Notes: a model not told the origin generated them from the letters alone. DNA of 15,722 nt from Bacteroidia bacterium (GCA_025060275.1 JANXCJ010000033.1:1-15722); one strand, 5' to 3'. Shown: positions 6,218 through 14,304, counted from the stretch's first letter. Program-made: numbers and translations.

Positions 6218-6751
6218 ACAGGGGTATGCACGGATATTCCCTGATATCCCTCGTAGATATCTGTATGGGGATATTTAGCGGAGTAGCCTGGAGGAAGAAA
6301 GATAAAGACAGCCCGAACAGCAACTCTAGAGATTCCTCTACCGATAACCGCGTAACCTTCAGAAGCAATGATCGTCTACTCACATATAATCCCCATGTAA
6401 GTTTCCTTCAAGGATTTGAAGTGAAATTCTTAACTTCGGTTGACATGCTTATCTCTGAGGGTGACACGATAGAATTTGCTATCCTCTTCCCCTTACCTGC
6501 AAGTTGTACAGACACTTCCTTACCTCCCGAAATACCATCCCAGGGGGAGAATTCAGGCTATCCTTTCGCCGAGGGGAGAAGATTTATCACTGCTGCTCGG
6601 CATGACAATCAGTACTCTTACTTGAATGTGCAGCTTAGTACTACCAGCATGAATACGGCTCGGGGAACTTTTAGCGGCGTATTTATATGACTACTGGGGG
6701 GCAACTGACTCTGTGCAGATTACAGACGGACAATTTCACTTACGCTTCTGA
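6214..6751 (+). pseudogene. Decayed first copy of a tandem small-lipoprotein family (frameshift, lost lipobox Cys)
   Basis: The frame from ATG 6214 (ATGA overlap with the previous stop) reaches TGA at 6688-6690 as 158 residues ending GTFSGVFI. Reading one base later from 6686 continues YDYWGATDSVQITDGQFHLRF to TGA at 6749-6751, which matches the ends of the two downstream paralogues (DSLQITDGQFQIQF and DSIQVTEGSFRVNF). One extra base within 6682-6686 therefore truncates the protein. The signal peptide is otherwise intact, but where the next copy reads ALACKKKDKD this one reads GVAWRKKDKD: the lipobox Cys is Trp26 (TGG at 6289-6291). Two independent lesions argue for real decay rather than only a sequencing indel. 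A shortened, non-lipidated 158-residue product may still be made. Confidence 0.75.
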
Positions 6752-6764
6752 AATAGAAAAAGAT

Positions 6765-7313
6765 GTGCAATACAGTAAGGCATTTATCTGGAGGATCATG
6801 GGCTCTCTCATTATCATGAGTGCCCTAGCTTGCAAAAAGAAAGACAAAGATGATCCCAGCTCTGATCAGAATCCTGGCGGTAGTGGGGGTAGTGGCAATA
6901 CTTCTATAGGGGTGATTGAATTTCGGGTTCGGGGCGAGCTGCTTCGGTTCTCAGTAAGGGAAGCGTATTATATGTATGGACGGGCTCAGGCATTTTCTCA
7001 CAAGCTCAATCGCCCTTCAGATACGTTAGGATGTACGATTTCGTTTGCTTACCCTACAAGCCGTTCGGATACTTCTTATTCTGCCAATATCACGGCTCGC
7101 AGTGAGATATTTGTCTTCATCTATACTCTCTATCGCTCTCAGGGCGATTCTACCTACAGTTCTCAGACAGTCTTCAAGTCCCCTCGCTTTAGTATGAATG
7201 TCTCAGTGTCAAATAATCAGGCACAGGGTACCTTTTCAGGCTGGGTATACGATAGTGTAGACCCGAATGACTCTCTCCAAATCACTGATGGACAATTCCA
7301 AATCCAATTCTGA
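6765..7313 (+). CDS. Small lipoprotein, second copy of the tandem family
   Basis: This is a predicted lipoprotein with lipobox SALAC followed by KKKDKDDP, a Gly/Ser-rich linker (NPGGSGGSGN) and a strand-rich domain. It shares PTSRSDTSYSANI with the third copy's PASRSDTSYTATF, and the closing motif QGTFSGW...DSLQITDGQFQIQF with both neighbours. The start is uncertain. GTG at 6765 gives a basic n-region (QYSKAFIWR) ahead of the hydrophobic core; ATG at 6798 has GGAGG only 3 bases before it and would leave no positive charge; the frame is also open to 6687, but that part overlaps the end of the decayed first copy. The closing motif resembles those of many Bacteroidota small lipoproteins, such as those annotated DUF6252. 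Function is unknown. Confidence 0.72.
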   Translation: MQYSKAFIWRIMGSLIIMSALACKKKDKDDPSSDQNPGGSGGSGNTSIGVIEFRVRGELLRFSVREAYYMYGRAQAFSHKLNRPSDTLGCTISFAYPTSRSDTSYSANITARSEIFVFIYTLYRSQGDSTYSSQTVFKSPRFSMNVSVSNNQAQGTFSGWVYDSVDPNDSLQITDGQFQIQF

Positions 7314-7316
7314 AAT

Positions 7317-7856
7317 ATGCGAACGATAGTCCTACTTTTAGAAGCAGCTCTTATCCTGTCTATCTTCAGTTCTTGTAAGAAGGATAAGAGAGATACCTCT
7401 TCCCCCACTGGTGGGACGCCAGGAAGCGGAAACCTTCTGCAGGCTCGTATCCAGGGTACAACCCGGCAATTTTCGTCTATAACGACCTATCGGGATGCAG
7501 GATATGGGGTTTTAGGAGGTTTTTTGTATGTAGGATCGGATACCTTCAGCCTGTCTATTGCTGACCTTTTCCTTCCCGCGTCCCGTTCTGATACTTCTTA
7601 CACGGCCACTTTTATGGGGGCTGCTTCTCCTCAGCGTCGTCCCCAGCTTCTGTATAGTCATCATTCTCCTCAGGGTAGACGGGCCTATTCAGCTCCTTAT
7701 GCCCTTGCGCCAGCGGCTCGCCTAACGCTTAGTGTTACAGTCCAGGGAAGTCGTGCAGAAGGTACCTTTGAAGGCATACTCTATGGAGGGACAGATGCCT
7801 TCAATCCTACAGACTCAATTCAAGTTACAGAGGGAAGCTTTCGTGTGAATTTCTAA
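7317..7856 (+). CDS. Small lipoprotein, third copy of the tandem family
   Basis: This is 179 residues with a clear lipoprotein signal: MRTIVLLLEAALILSIFSSC, lipobox Cys20, followed directly by KKDKRD as in the second copy (KKKDKDDP). The mature domain keeps the paralogue landmarks LPASRSDTSYTATF near 87-100 and AEGTFEG...DSIQVTEGSFRVNF at the C-terminus, but the central part is diverged and richer in Arg, Pro and Ala. It starts 3 bases after the previous stop. The Lys/Asp run after the lipidated Cys is similar in all three copies and may affect sorting to the outer membrane or surface, which is inference. No enzymatic motif is seen. Confidence 0.75.
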   Translation: MRTIVLLLEAALILSIFSSCKKDKRDTSSPTGGTPGSGNLLQARIQGTTRQFSSITTYRDAGYGVLGGFLYVGSDTFSLSIADLFLPASRSDTSYTATFMGAASPQRRPQLLYSHHSPQGRRAYSAPYALAPAARLTLSVTVQGSRAEGTFEGILYGGTDAFNPTDSIQVTEGSFRVNF

Positions 7857-7859
7857 ACT

Positions 7860-8417
7860 ATGAGGAAGGATATGAATCGGTACTACCGAGCCTATGCAGT
7901 GCCTGCTCTAATTGCAGGCATTTTGGGGCTTCTAAAAGCCCAAGATGTCCGAGATAATTTTGTAGGAATTTGGCGTTTGGAGAGCCCTTGCAAACAGAAG
8001 GTTGTCAGAACTTCCCTTTCTCCTGCACCAGAGGGTGGAGGGAACACAAGTGGTACATTGACAATTAGTAAGGATCCAAGTAATCCCAAGCGCCTCATCA
8101 TACTGAGTCGTCATCAGGGAAGCCAAAGTAGTAGTGGTGGCACTGTTTCGGCTTCTATAGAGGATTCCCTTGTGGCAGAAGTACTCTCTAATACCCAGCT
8201 TCGGATTCCACCCCAGACAGGTGTATTAGGACAAGCCCAGGAGGGTACGGGTACACTCCAAAATAGCAAGTTAGTGATTCGTCTGCGCGCAACTGTGCGT
8301 GATGATGCAAGTAACTTCTATCATGAGACCGAGAGTGAGTGTACTTACACTTTTACTCGTCCTATCCAGTCTCGCCCTCCTGTTGTGAGGCCCGGTGGCG
8401 TCAGTGGAGGGAAATGA
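7860..8417 (+). CDS. Small secreted protein, lipocalin-like opening
   Basis: This encodes 185 residues with a Sec-type signal peptide (NRYYRAYAVPALIAGILGLLKAQ) probably cleaved after KAQ; there is no lipobox. The mature start DNFVGIWRLESPC resembles the first strand of lipocalin-like domains (GxW), and further strands follow (SGTLTISK, GTGTLQNSKLVIRLRATVRD, ECTYTFTR), suggesting a small beta barrel. Cys residues near 44 and 160 could pair. The C-terminus is Pro/Gly-rich and disordered (SRPPVVRPGGVSGGK). The frame opens with ATG at 7860, 3 bases after the previous stop; a second ATG at 7872 is preceded by GAGGAAGG at good spacing and may be the true start. It is the last gene before the terminator. 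It is not a paralogue of the three preceding genes. Function unknown. Confidence 0.7.
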   Translation: MRKDMNRYYRAYAVPALIAGILGLLKAQDVRDNFVGIWRLESPCKQKVVRTSLSPAPEGGGNTSGTLTISKDPSNPKRLIILSRHQGSQSSSGGTVSASIEDSLVAEVLSNTQLRIPPQTGVLGQAQEGTGTLQNSKLVIRLRATVRDDASNFYHETESECTYTFTRPIQSRPPVVRPGGVSGGK

Positions 8418-8492
8418 AAGCTAACCCATTCACTCCTGAGTAAGCTGAAAGGAGAGGGGGATTAGCGAAGAAGCATTAGAAGAAAGAGTCTT

Positions 8493-8530
8493 CCTATCCC
8501 TTGCTTATTGGGCAGGGGGGAGGCTTTTTC
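8493..8530 (+). terminator. Intrinsic terminator of the lipoprotein operon
   Basis: CCTATCCCTTGC (8493-8504) pairs with GCAGGGGGGAGG (8512-8523): a 12-bp stem with one A-G mismatch and two G-T pairs around a 7-base loop, followed by CTTTTTC. It lies between the convergent lipoprotein operon and the amidohydrolase gene; the T-run favours termination of the plus-strand genes. The remainder of the 8418-8548 gap shows nothing else I can support. Confidence 0.7.
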
Positions 8531-8548
8531 TTATCTAAAGGGGAGTTT

Positions 8549-11500
8549 TTACTCTTCCTTAGGTGTGCCAAGGCTCTCACAGTGCCACAAAACGGCTCTC
8601 CTTAGTAGGAGGGGGATGCCCTTAGGGTCCTCTTGGGCCGCTTTCCAGGCTTTTTCTAAAAGTAAGTTTTTTTCTTTGAGTGTCTGAGCATAAAAAACGG
8701 AGTCTCGCTGTGCATCATACAGCCGCCTCCCCTCTACGAAGGTCATTTGAACTCGGCTGTAAACTGAGAGGGGGGTAGGCTTATCCCATAGAACAAGGTC
8801 TGCATCATATCCGGGTTTTATATACCCTGTTCTGTGGCTAATTCCTAAGGCTTCAGCAGGGTAAACAGTTACGGTTTTCCATGCTGTTAGGGTATCTATG
8901 CCCAACTCTTTTCCACCGTAGCGGAGGATTTTGGCTGCCTCTTGATTGAGGCGCCGTCCCATCTCTGCATCGTCGGAGTTGATACAGGTACGGACTCCTT
9001 TGGATAAGAGCACCGCTGCGTTGTGTGGAATAGCTTCCATCACTTCGTACTTATAGGCCCACCAGTCCGAGAAAGAAGAGGCAAAAGCGCCATGCCCCCT
9101 CAATTCAGGGGCTACTTTATAGCCTTCTAAAACATGCGTAAAAGTGCGTATTCGGAAACCATACCTCTCTGCCATGCGCATGAGCATGAGAATTTCCGAT
9201 TGGACATAGGAGTGGCAAGTGATAAAACGCTTTCTCGCCAAAATCTCTGCTAAGGGTTCAAGGCGTAGGTTGCGGCGGGGGGCTACAAGCTTGGGATTTG
9301 CCTTGCGGTTCTTCTCATAACTTTCCCACTCCTTGGAATAATAGCGTGCAGCTTCAAAAGCATCTGACAGAATTTTTTCTACACCCATGCGAGTTTGAGG
9401 ATAGCGGGTAGTGTATGCCTCTCCCCAGTTAGACTGCTTTACGTTTTCTCCTAAGGCAAACTTATTGAAGGGAGGAGCATCGGAGATAAGAAAAGAGTCC
9501 GCCGGTAGCCCCCATTTGAGCTTTACGCAAGCGGACTGCCCACCAATAGGGTTGGCAGAGCCATGTAAGAGTTGAACTGCTACCACACCTCCTGCTAAGT
9601 GCCTGTAGATATTTACATCTGTGGGGTCTATTACGTCTTGGATTCGGACTTCCGCTGTGATGGCTTCAGACGCTTCATTTACGCCTCCCTCTATGGCGAT
9701 GTGCGAATGCTCATCTATAATGCCGGCAGTAAGAGCATTACCATGAGCTTCTATTATGGTAGTGTTTGGAGGTGGTTCAATATTTTTCTCTATGCGCTGT
9801 ACTTTGCCTTGGGAGATAAGCACATCTGTTTCAGGGAGAATACTATCTCCCGTCCACACCGTGGCTTTCCGGAAAAGCACTTTCTCAGGGGTAGGGAAAA
9901 ACGGTTTTCCGTACATGCCATTGGGATAGGTTCGCTTGCTTATCAGACTATCCTCATAGAGCAAGGGTGGAGAAGACTCAACAGAGGGTGGAGGCGGAGG
10001 AGCTTTTCGTTGAGCATTCCAAATTATGTGGTTGCCTGTAGGCTTTACCCAAATCCCTAATAGCGCTGAGTCGCTGGGCGCAGTAAAAAATATCTCACCC
10101 ACTCCTACTTTTGGAGGGATTTTAGCGCTGAATTGCATTGTGTGAGGATTATATGCTATATCCACTAAGTGTGTGTCGCTATTGCTGACGAGGCGAGCCT
10201 TTATCGGAGGCAGGTTAGCAGGGATTATTAGCTCCCAACCTAAGGAGACTTCATATATGCCTGCGGGAGAAGTAGGTGGTATAGACACATAGCTTTCTCG
10301 CTCTCCACCTACCCATGTCTCTAAGAGAAGGGCATTAGGCTTCCATAAGGTGTCAGAGAAGAGAATAAGGTTTGCCCAATTTCCTGGGGCAATCCTCCCT
10401 GCGTCAGAGAGCCCTAGCCAACGAGCAGGTACTTCTGTCAGGGCTAATAGGAGGGAATCTCGTGAAACTCCCGTTCGGCCCAGTATGCGGAGGTGTTCCC
10501 AAAAGGTTTTGCTATCTGAAAGTCCTTGGCTGGTGAGAGATAGGTGATAGCCTTGCGATAAGAGCCACTTCGTCCGAAAGGGGGCTTGCTCCCAGCGGCG
10601 GAGGGCATTGAGGGGAAGCCTTGCATAAAAGTCAGGACTATGCGGGGGCGGTAAAACAGGCAAACCTACTGGGATTATGTAAAGACATTCCTTAGGTAAG
10701 AAAGGTAACCATTCATATTCATAACCTGTACCAAGTACTGCCCAGCGCACTGGGGCTGCTTGTTTCCACTCTTGCATGATTTTGGCTACTCTAAAGGCGT
10801 CTTCGGGAGATTGTGTCACCCAGCACCATCGTAGCGTATCTCGGGACAAGCGCAGAAGGGCTTCCAGGCTTACGTTGCGAAGAGTAAAGTGGCCCCCTTG
10901 ACGATACCATAGGAGGTCATACAGTACCTGCCTTACTAAGGCGATAGCTCCCATTTTTGAGTTAGGATAATCCTGAGAAGCTGAGCCTTTCTCAAACCCT
11001 GCGTGCAGGATTGCCCTGGCTGGCAGAAATCTTTCATCTGCTTTTGCTTCATCTACTAATAGAATAGTAGAGCCTGTACCTCGTATAATGCCCTCCTTCG
11101 GCGCTACGTGGACAATACCAAATCCCATTTCTCTGTATCTCTTGGCTGTCTCTGTCTCATACACCCAGCTTGTTTCTGCCGAAAAGTCTACCCGTACAGC
11201 ATCATTGGGATAAAAGAGGGGTGGGCGGTGCGTCTCGTACTGGGGACTCTGTCGTGAGGGAGAGTTAGCAGAGGGCAAGCCCCAGTGACTCCATACCTCT
11301 ATGAATGCCGGATAAACCCACGTGCCCTTTGGATAATATAATACCTCTGTACCTGGCGGAAAAGGAAAGCTACCCACCGAGTCTACTCGGCTAATCCTTC
11401 TTTTTTCTATCAGAATGGCTACATTTTGGCGAGATTTATTGGGTCCAAGCCAGACATTTACGCCTACAAGGGCTATGCGAGTCGGTTTGCCTTTGTGTAA

Positions 11501-11590
11501 GCCCTGAATAGGGGCTAGAGTTCTCTCTTGTCCCTCTGCGAGATTCAGTATTATTAGCCAGGAGAAGCTGGCTCTGATTAGCTTTCGCAT
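8549..11590 (-). CDS. Exported double-module amidohydrolase
   Basis: This is a 1013-residue protein with an export signal (1-20, MRKLIRASFSWLIILNLAEG) and two amidohydrolase-superfamily modules. The C-terminal module (about 565-970) has the metal and catalytic set: HSH at 628-630 in TAGIIDEHSH, His793 in FITCHSY, His819 in FTHVLEG and Asp873/874 in CINSDDAEMG, ending in the usual GYIKPGYDADLVLWD. The N-terminal module (about 35-435) keeps the composite beta frame (AGRIAPGNWANLILF) but at the HxH position reads YPAFIEVWSHWG, so the first His is missing and it is probably non-catalytic. A Pro-rich linker (530-542) lies between them. Imidazolonepropionase-like hydrolysis of cyclic amides or dipeptides is the likely chemistry; the substrate is unknown. 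The start overlaps the end of crcB by 13 bases. Confidence 0.88.
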   Translation of the reverse strand: MRKLIRASFSWLIILNLAEGQERTLAPIQGLHKGKPTRIALVGVNVWLGPNKSRQNVAILIEKRRISRVDSVGSFPFPPGTEVLYYPKGTWVYPAFIEVWSHWGLPSANSPSRQSPQYETHRPPLFYPNDAVRVDFSAETSWVYETETAKRYREMGFGIVHVAPKEGIIRGTGSTILLVDEAKADERFLPARAILHAGFEKGSASQDYPNSKMGAIALVRQVLYDLLWYRQGGHFTLRNVSLEALLRLSRDTLRWCWVTQSPEDAFRVAKIMQEWKQAAPVRWAVLGTGYEYEWLPFLPKECLYIIPVGLPVLPPPHSPDFYARLPLNALRRWEQAPFRTKWLLSQGYHLSLTSQGLSDSKTFWEHLRILGRTGVSRDSLLLALTEVPARWLGLSDAGRIAPGNWANLILFSDTLWKPNALLLETWVGGERESYVSIPPTSPAGIYEVSLGWELIIPANLPPIKARLVSNSDTHLVDIAYNPHTMQFSAKIPPKVGVGEIFFTAPSDSALLGIWVKPTGNHIIWNAQRKAPPPPPSVESSPPLLYEDSLISKRTYPNGMYGKPFFPTPEKVLFRKATVWTGDSILPETDVLISQGKVQRIEKNIEPPPNTTIIEAHGNALTAGIIDEHSHIAIEGGVNEASEAITAEVRIQDVIDPTDVNIYRHLAGGVVAVQLLHGSANPIGGQSACVKLKWGLPADSFLISDAPPFNKFALGENVKQSNWGEAYTTRYPQTRMGVEKILSDAFEAARYYSKEWESYEKNRKANPKLVAPRRNLRLEPLAEILARKRFITCHSYVQSEILMLMRMAERYGFRIRTFTHVLEGYKVAPELRGHGAFASSFSDWWAYKYEVMEAIPHNAAVLLSKGVRTCINSDDAEMGRRLNQEAAKILRYGGKELGIDTLTAWKTVTVYPAEALGISHRTGYIKPGYDADLVLWDKPTPLSVYSRVQMTFVEGRRLYDAQRDSVFYAQTLKEKNLLLEKAWKAAQEDPKGIPLLLRRAVLWHCESLGTPKEE

Positions 11591-11964
11591 ACTTTATTTC
11601 CTATCCACTGACCTACCATAAAGCTCCCCACGCCCGTCATAAGTGTCAAGAAGACATATATACTTGCTCTTATAGGTTCTCCTATGCGAAACATCTGAAA
11701 AGACTCCATTGCAATAGCAGAAAAGGTAGTCAGGCTTCCACAGAATCCCGCTGTGATTGCGTCAAAGAGGGAAGGACTGATTCGGTCTTTTAGAGCGGAT
11801 ACAAAAATCCCCAGAACAAAAGACCCCGCTACATTTACGAGGAGTGTACCCAGGGGAGCCGTCATAGAACTGTTGAGCAGGCGCTGAGTCCAAAATCTGA
11901 GAAGGGCTCCTAAGACTGCTCCCCCTGAAATAGCTGTTATGAGAACCCAAGAACCTCCTTTCAT
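11578..11964 (-). CDS. crcB: CrcB/Fluc fluoride channel
   Basis: This encodes a 128-residue four-helix membrane protein that exports fluoride as a dual-topology dimer. The signatures are GALLR (19-23), GTLLVNVAGSFVLG (39-52) with the pore Asn44, and GFCGSLTTFS (73-82), which contributes the central sodium site and the fluoride-path residues. Length is normal for the family. Its ATG overlaps the stop of the preceding gene as ATGA, so expression depends on the ftsY operon; there is no room for a fluoride riboswitch directly upstream. The codons after ATG read AAAGGAGGT, a Shine-Dalgarno-like run inside the coding region, but no in-frame start follows it before the first membrane helix, so the start stands. 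Confidence 0.93.
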   Translation of the reverse strand: MKGGSWVLITAISGGAVLGALLRFWTQRLLNSSMTAPLGTLLVNVAGSFVLGIFVSALKDRISPSLFDAITAGFCGSLTTFSAIAMESFQMFRIGEPIRASIYVFLTLMTGVGSFMVGQWIGNKVCES

Positions 11965-12524
11965 TCAGATAGGGGTTCGGAAGATGACCTTGCGAGGGAT
12001 TCTCTGATCTGGGCAAGGGGGAGAGCAAGTGCCTCAAAGTCAGGCATGTAAGCTGAAAGTAGGCGGAACTTTTCGCGAAATATCTCTACTGTGGCGGGGT
12101 TCTTCGCAATAAGGCTGCGGGTTTTGTCCATGAAGCTGTACTTATCTGCATTAGCATACCGACTAAAGTAATCCCAGAGCCGGTCTAAGTAGAAGGGGGA
12201 TTCCTCAGAAAAATAAACATAAAGTAAAGGTCTAAGTCGTTTCTCTATGAAGGGGTTGGAAGGTTGCTGAGCGAAAACCTGCAAGATATACTCTAAGAAG
12301 GGCCTGTAGCTCTCCTTATCCTGTAAGAAAGCTGCAAGATAAATCCAGAAGATGTAAGGCAAATACAAACCTTGTGCTACATTTAGCACCTCCTTTTCAA
12401 AGTTCATTCGGAGCTCTGGATCGTGCATAACCTCCTGATGCAGCGCTTCTATCCTCTGAATCACTTCTTCAGGTGGGCTCCCATTAGCAAATGCCTCTTC
12501 AATGGACGCTAATTTTTCTGACAC
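11961..12524 (-). CDS. Uncharacterised helical protein between ftsY and crcB
   Basis: I do not recognise this 187-residue protein. It has no signal peptide or clear membrane helix and appears almost wholly alpha-helical, rich in aromatic residues and Leu, with acidic/amphipathic stretches (IEEAFANGSPPEEVIQRIEA at the start, YFSEESPFYLDRLWDYFSRY in the middle). That composition fits a helical-repeat or adaptor protein, which is inference. The start is GTG, 16 bases after ftsY; its stop overlaps crcB as ATGA. A perfect TACCTTTG box (12536-12529) ends 4 bases before the GTG, so it may have its own near-leaderless promoter as well as read-through from ftsY. No cysteine, histidine cluster or nucleotide-binding motif was seen. 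Confidence 0.7.
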   Translation of the reverse strand: MSEKLASIEEAFANGSPPEEVIQRIEALHQEVMHDPELRMNFEKEVLNVAQGLYLPYIFWIYLAAFLQDKESYRPFLEYILQVFAQQPSNPFIEKRLRPLLYVYFSEESPFYLDRLWDYFSRYANADKYSFMDKTRSLIAKNPATVEIFREKFRLLSAYMPDFEALALPLAQIRESLARSSSEPLSE

Positions 12525-12528
12525 GCTA

Positions 12529-12536
12529 CAAAGGTA
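12529..12536 (-). promoter_or_regulatory. Possible internal TAnnTTTG promoter box
   Basis: TACCTTTG on the minus strand is a perfect TAnnTTTG match, 4 bases ahead of the GTG at 12524. A TTTG lies upstream at 12564-12561, but the 24-base spacing is longer than the usual 19-21. The geometry relative to the start copies that seen at cheR. Pattern evidence only. Confidence 0.3.
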
Positions 12537-12540
12537 AATA

Positions 12541-13485
12541 TCAGGCTAATAGTCCCCGTACAAACGCTTCGGGTGAAAAGGGTATAAGGTCATCAGCTTT
12601 TTCACCTACTCCTACAAATCGGATAGGCAGTCCTGTGGCTTCTACGAGTGCGAAAGCGATGCCGCCCTTAGCTGTTCCATCCAGCTTCGTCAAAACTATT
12701 CCTGTGCAGGGTGCGGCTTGCATGAATACCTCAGCTTGGCGAAGTGCATTTTGGCCAGTAGTAGCATCTACGACCAGAAGCACTTCATGAGGTGCGCCAG
12801 GGAGGGCTTTACCGATCACACGATAAATCTTACCCAACTCTTGCATTAGGGGGGTTTTTGTGTGGAGGCGTCCAGCTGTATCAATAAGAGCTATGTCATA
12901 ACCTTCTCGGGAAGCGCGTTGGATTGTCTCATAGGCTACGGCACCGGGGTCTACTCCCATGCCCTTCTCTACCAGCGCAGTACCTAATCTCTCGCTCCAT
13001 ATGCGCAGTTGCTCTACTGCAGCAGCTCTAAAAGTGTCTGCTGCTCCAATCAGCACTTTTTTGCCTTCTTTCTTAAGATTGTACGCCAATCTTGCAATAG
13101 TAGTGGTTTTGCCTACTCCATTCACACCTACTAAGAGAATGACATAAGGCTTAGATTCCCGGGGAGTAAAAGGTCGGTTTATAATTTCTAAAAGAGTGGT
13201 GTGGAGACGATCTAAAAGAGTCTCGCCCGCCTGTAGAGGTACTTTCTGTAAGCTACTCTCAAGCTCCTTGAGGATTTTCTCTGTGGCGCTGGGACCCACA
13301 TCGGCACAGAGGAGGAGTTCCTCAATTTCTTCCCGACTCTGGGCATCTATGGTGCGGCGGGTAGAGAAAAGCCCCTTGAGGCGAGACCAGAAGCTCTGGC
13401 GCGATTTCTCTAAGCCTTTCTGCAAAGTAGGCGTACTGAGTTCTACTGGGCTTTTCTTCCCTGTTAGCCAGTCCCACCAGCCCAT
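12541..13485 (-). CDS. ftsY: Signal recognition particle receptor FtsY
   Basis: FtsY is the SRP receptor GTPase that docks ribosome-nascent-chain-SRP complexes at the membrane and reciprocally activates Ffh. The N domain spans about 30-105 and the G domain follows with all motifs: G1 GVNGVGKTTT (120-129), DTFRAAA (150-156), G3 DTAGR (202-206), G4 TKLDGTAKGG (266-275) and the closing GVGEKADDLIPF (292-303). At 314 residues it is the short form lacking the long acidic A domain of E. coli FtsY; membrane contact is probably through the amphipathic N-terminus (MGWWDWLTGKK and SFWSRLKGLF). It begins one base after the surE stop, so the two are co-transcribed, and it is followed by a protein of unknown function and crcB. 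Confidence 0.97.
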   Translation of the reverse strand: MGWWDWLTGKKSPVELSTPTLQKGLEKSRQSFWSRLKGLFSTRRTIDAQSREEIEELLLCADVGPSATEKILKELESSLQKVPLQAGETLLDRLHTTLLEIINRPFTPRESKPYVILLVGVNGVGKTTTIARLAYNLKKEGKKVLIGAADTFRAAAVEQLRIWSERLGTALVEKGMGVDPGAVAYETIQRASREGYDIALIDTAGRLHTKTPLMQELGKIYRVIGKALPGAPHEVLLVVDATTGQNALRQAEVFMQAAPCTGIVLTKLDGTAKGGIAFALVEATGLPIRFVGVGEKADDLIPFSPEAFVRGLLA

Positions 13486-13486
13486 A

Positions 13487-14239
13487 TTAGCGATGGATAG
13501 GTTCCCAGTGATGAAGGTACTCGTGCGCTGTAAGGTCTGTCAGGAGAGGGCAAACTGAAACATATCCCCTTTCTAATGCCCATAAATCTGTGTCTGGGTG
13601 AGGGTCAGTACTTTCAAAGCGCCCTGCCATCCAGTAGTAAGGTTGTCCATAGGGGTCTATCCGCTCTTCAAATTGCTCTATGAAGCGTCCTCGGGCCTGT
13701 CGGCTGAGCCGAATGCCTTTGATTTCAGAGAGGGGAAGATTAGGGATATTTACATTCAGAGGAATGTGAGGGGGGAAAGGATGTGCTTGTAGTATCAGAA
13801 TAATTTCTCTGACGATTGCTTGGGCAGCGGTGAAGTCTGCTTCCATACTGTAATTGAGTAGGGAAAAACCCACAGAGGGGATGCCCTCAAAAGCCCCTTC
13901 TATAGCGGCAGAGAGAGTACCAGAATAAAATACACTTATAGAGAAATTTGCACCGTGATTAATGCCAGAAAGGAGAAGGTCTGGCTTTTCCTTCAGTACT
14001 CCTGTGGCAAGCTTGACGCAGTCTGCGGGGGTACCACTACAAGCCCAAGCCTGGATATCTCCAAATTGCCGAGAGGGATAGAGCCGAAGGGGAACGCCAA
14101 TACTCACTGCATGCCCCATTCCACTCTGGGGACGGTCCGGTGCCACTACCACCACCGTACCAAACTCCTGCGCTACCTCTATAAGAGCTCGCAGACCAGG
14201 CGCCGTAATTCCATCGTCATTGCACACAAGAATCCTCAC
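13487..14239 (-). CDS. surE: 5'/3'-nucleotidase SurE
   Basis: SurE is a metal-dependent acid phosphatase acting on nucleoside 5'- and 3'-monophosphates. The metal ligands are visible: Asp8 and Asp9 in CNDDGITAPG, Ser39 in RPQSGMGHA, and Asn94 in SGINHGANF; the family signatures SGTPADCVKLA (68-78) and YSGTLSAAIEGA follow. At 250 residues it has normal length. The start is GTG; an in-frame TAG lies three codons upstream, so no other start is possible without losing the first strand. An imperfect TACCTTAG box lies just upstream on the minus strand. It heads the operon surE-ftsY-unknown-crcB-amidohydrolase and is divergent from ftsH. Confidence 0.96.
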   Translation of the reverse strand: MRILVCNDDGITAPGLRALIEVAQEFGTVVVVAPDRPQSGMGHAVSIGVPLRLYPSRQFGDIQAWACSGTPADCVKLATGVLKEKPDLLLSGINHGANFSISVFYSGTLSAAIEGAFEGIPSVGFSLLNYSMEADFTAAQAIVREIILILQAHPFPPHIPLNVNIPNLPLSEIKGIRLSRQARGRFIEQFEERIDPYGQPYYWMAGRFESTDPHPDTDLWALERGYVSVCPLLTDLTAHEYLHHWEPIHR

Positions 14240-14304
14240 CTGAGCCTAAGGTAGTGAAATAGCTCTATTGGTAACTCTGGCGTATATTTGTTCTTAACGT
14301 AGTT

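Noticed and set aside
9599..10060. Plus-strand open frame of 153 codons
   Set aside because: It is antisense to the amidohydrolase, low in plausible protein features, and there is no promoter or start context.
11965..12020. Fluoride riboswitch upstream of crcB
   Set aside because: crcB begins inside the stop of the preceding gene; the upstream sequence is coding and shows no pseudoknot-type conserved leader.
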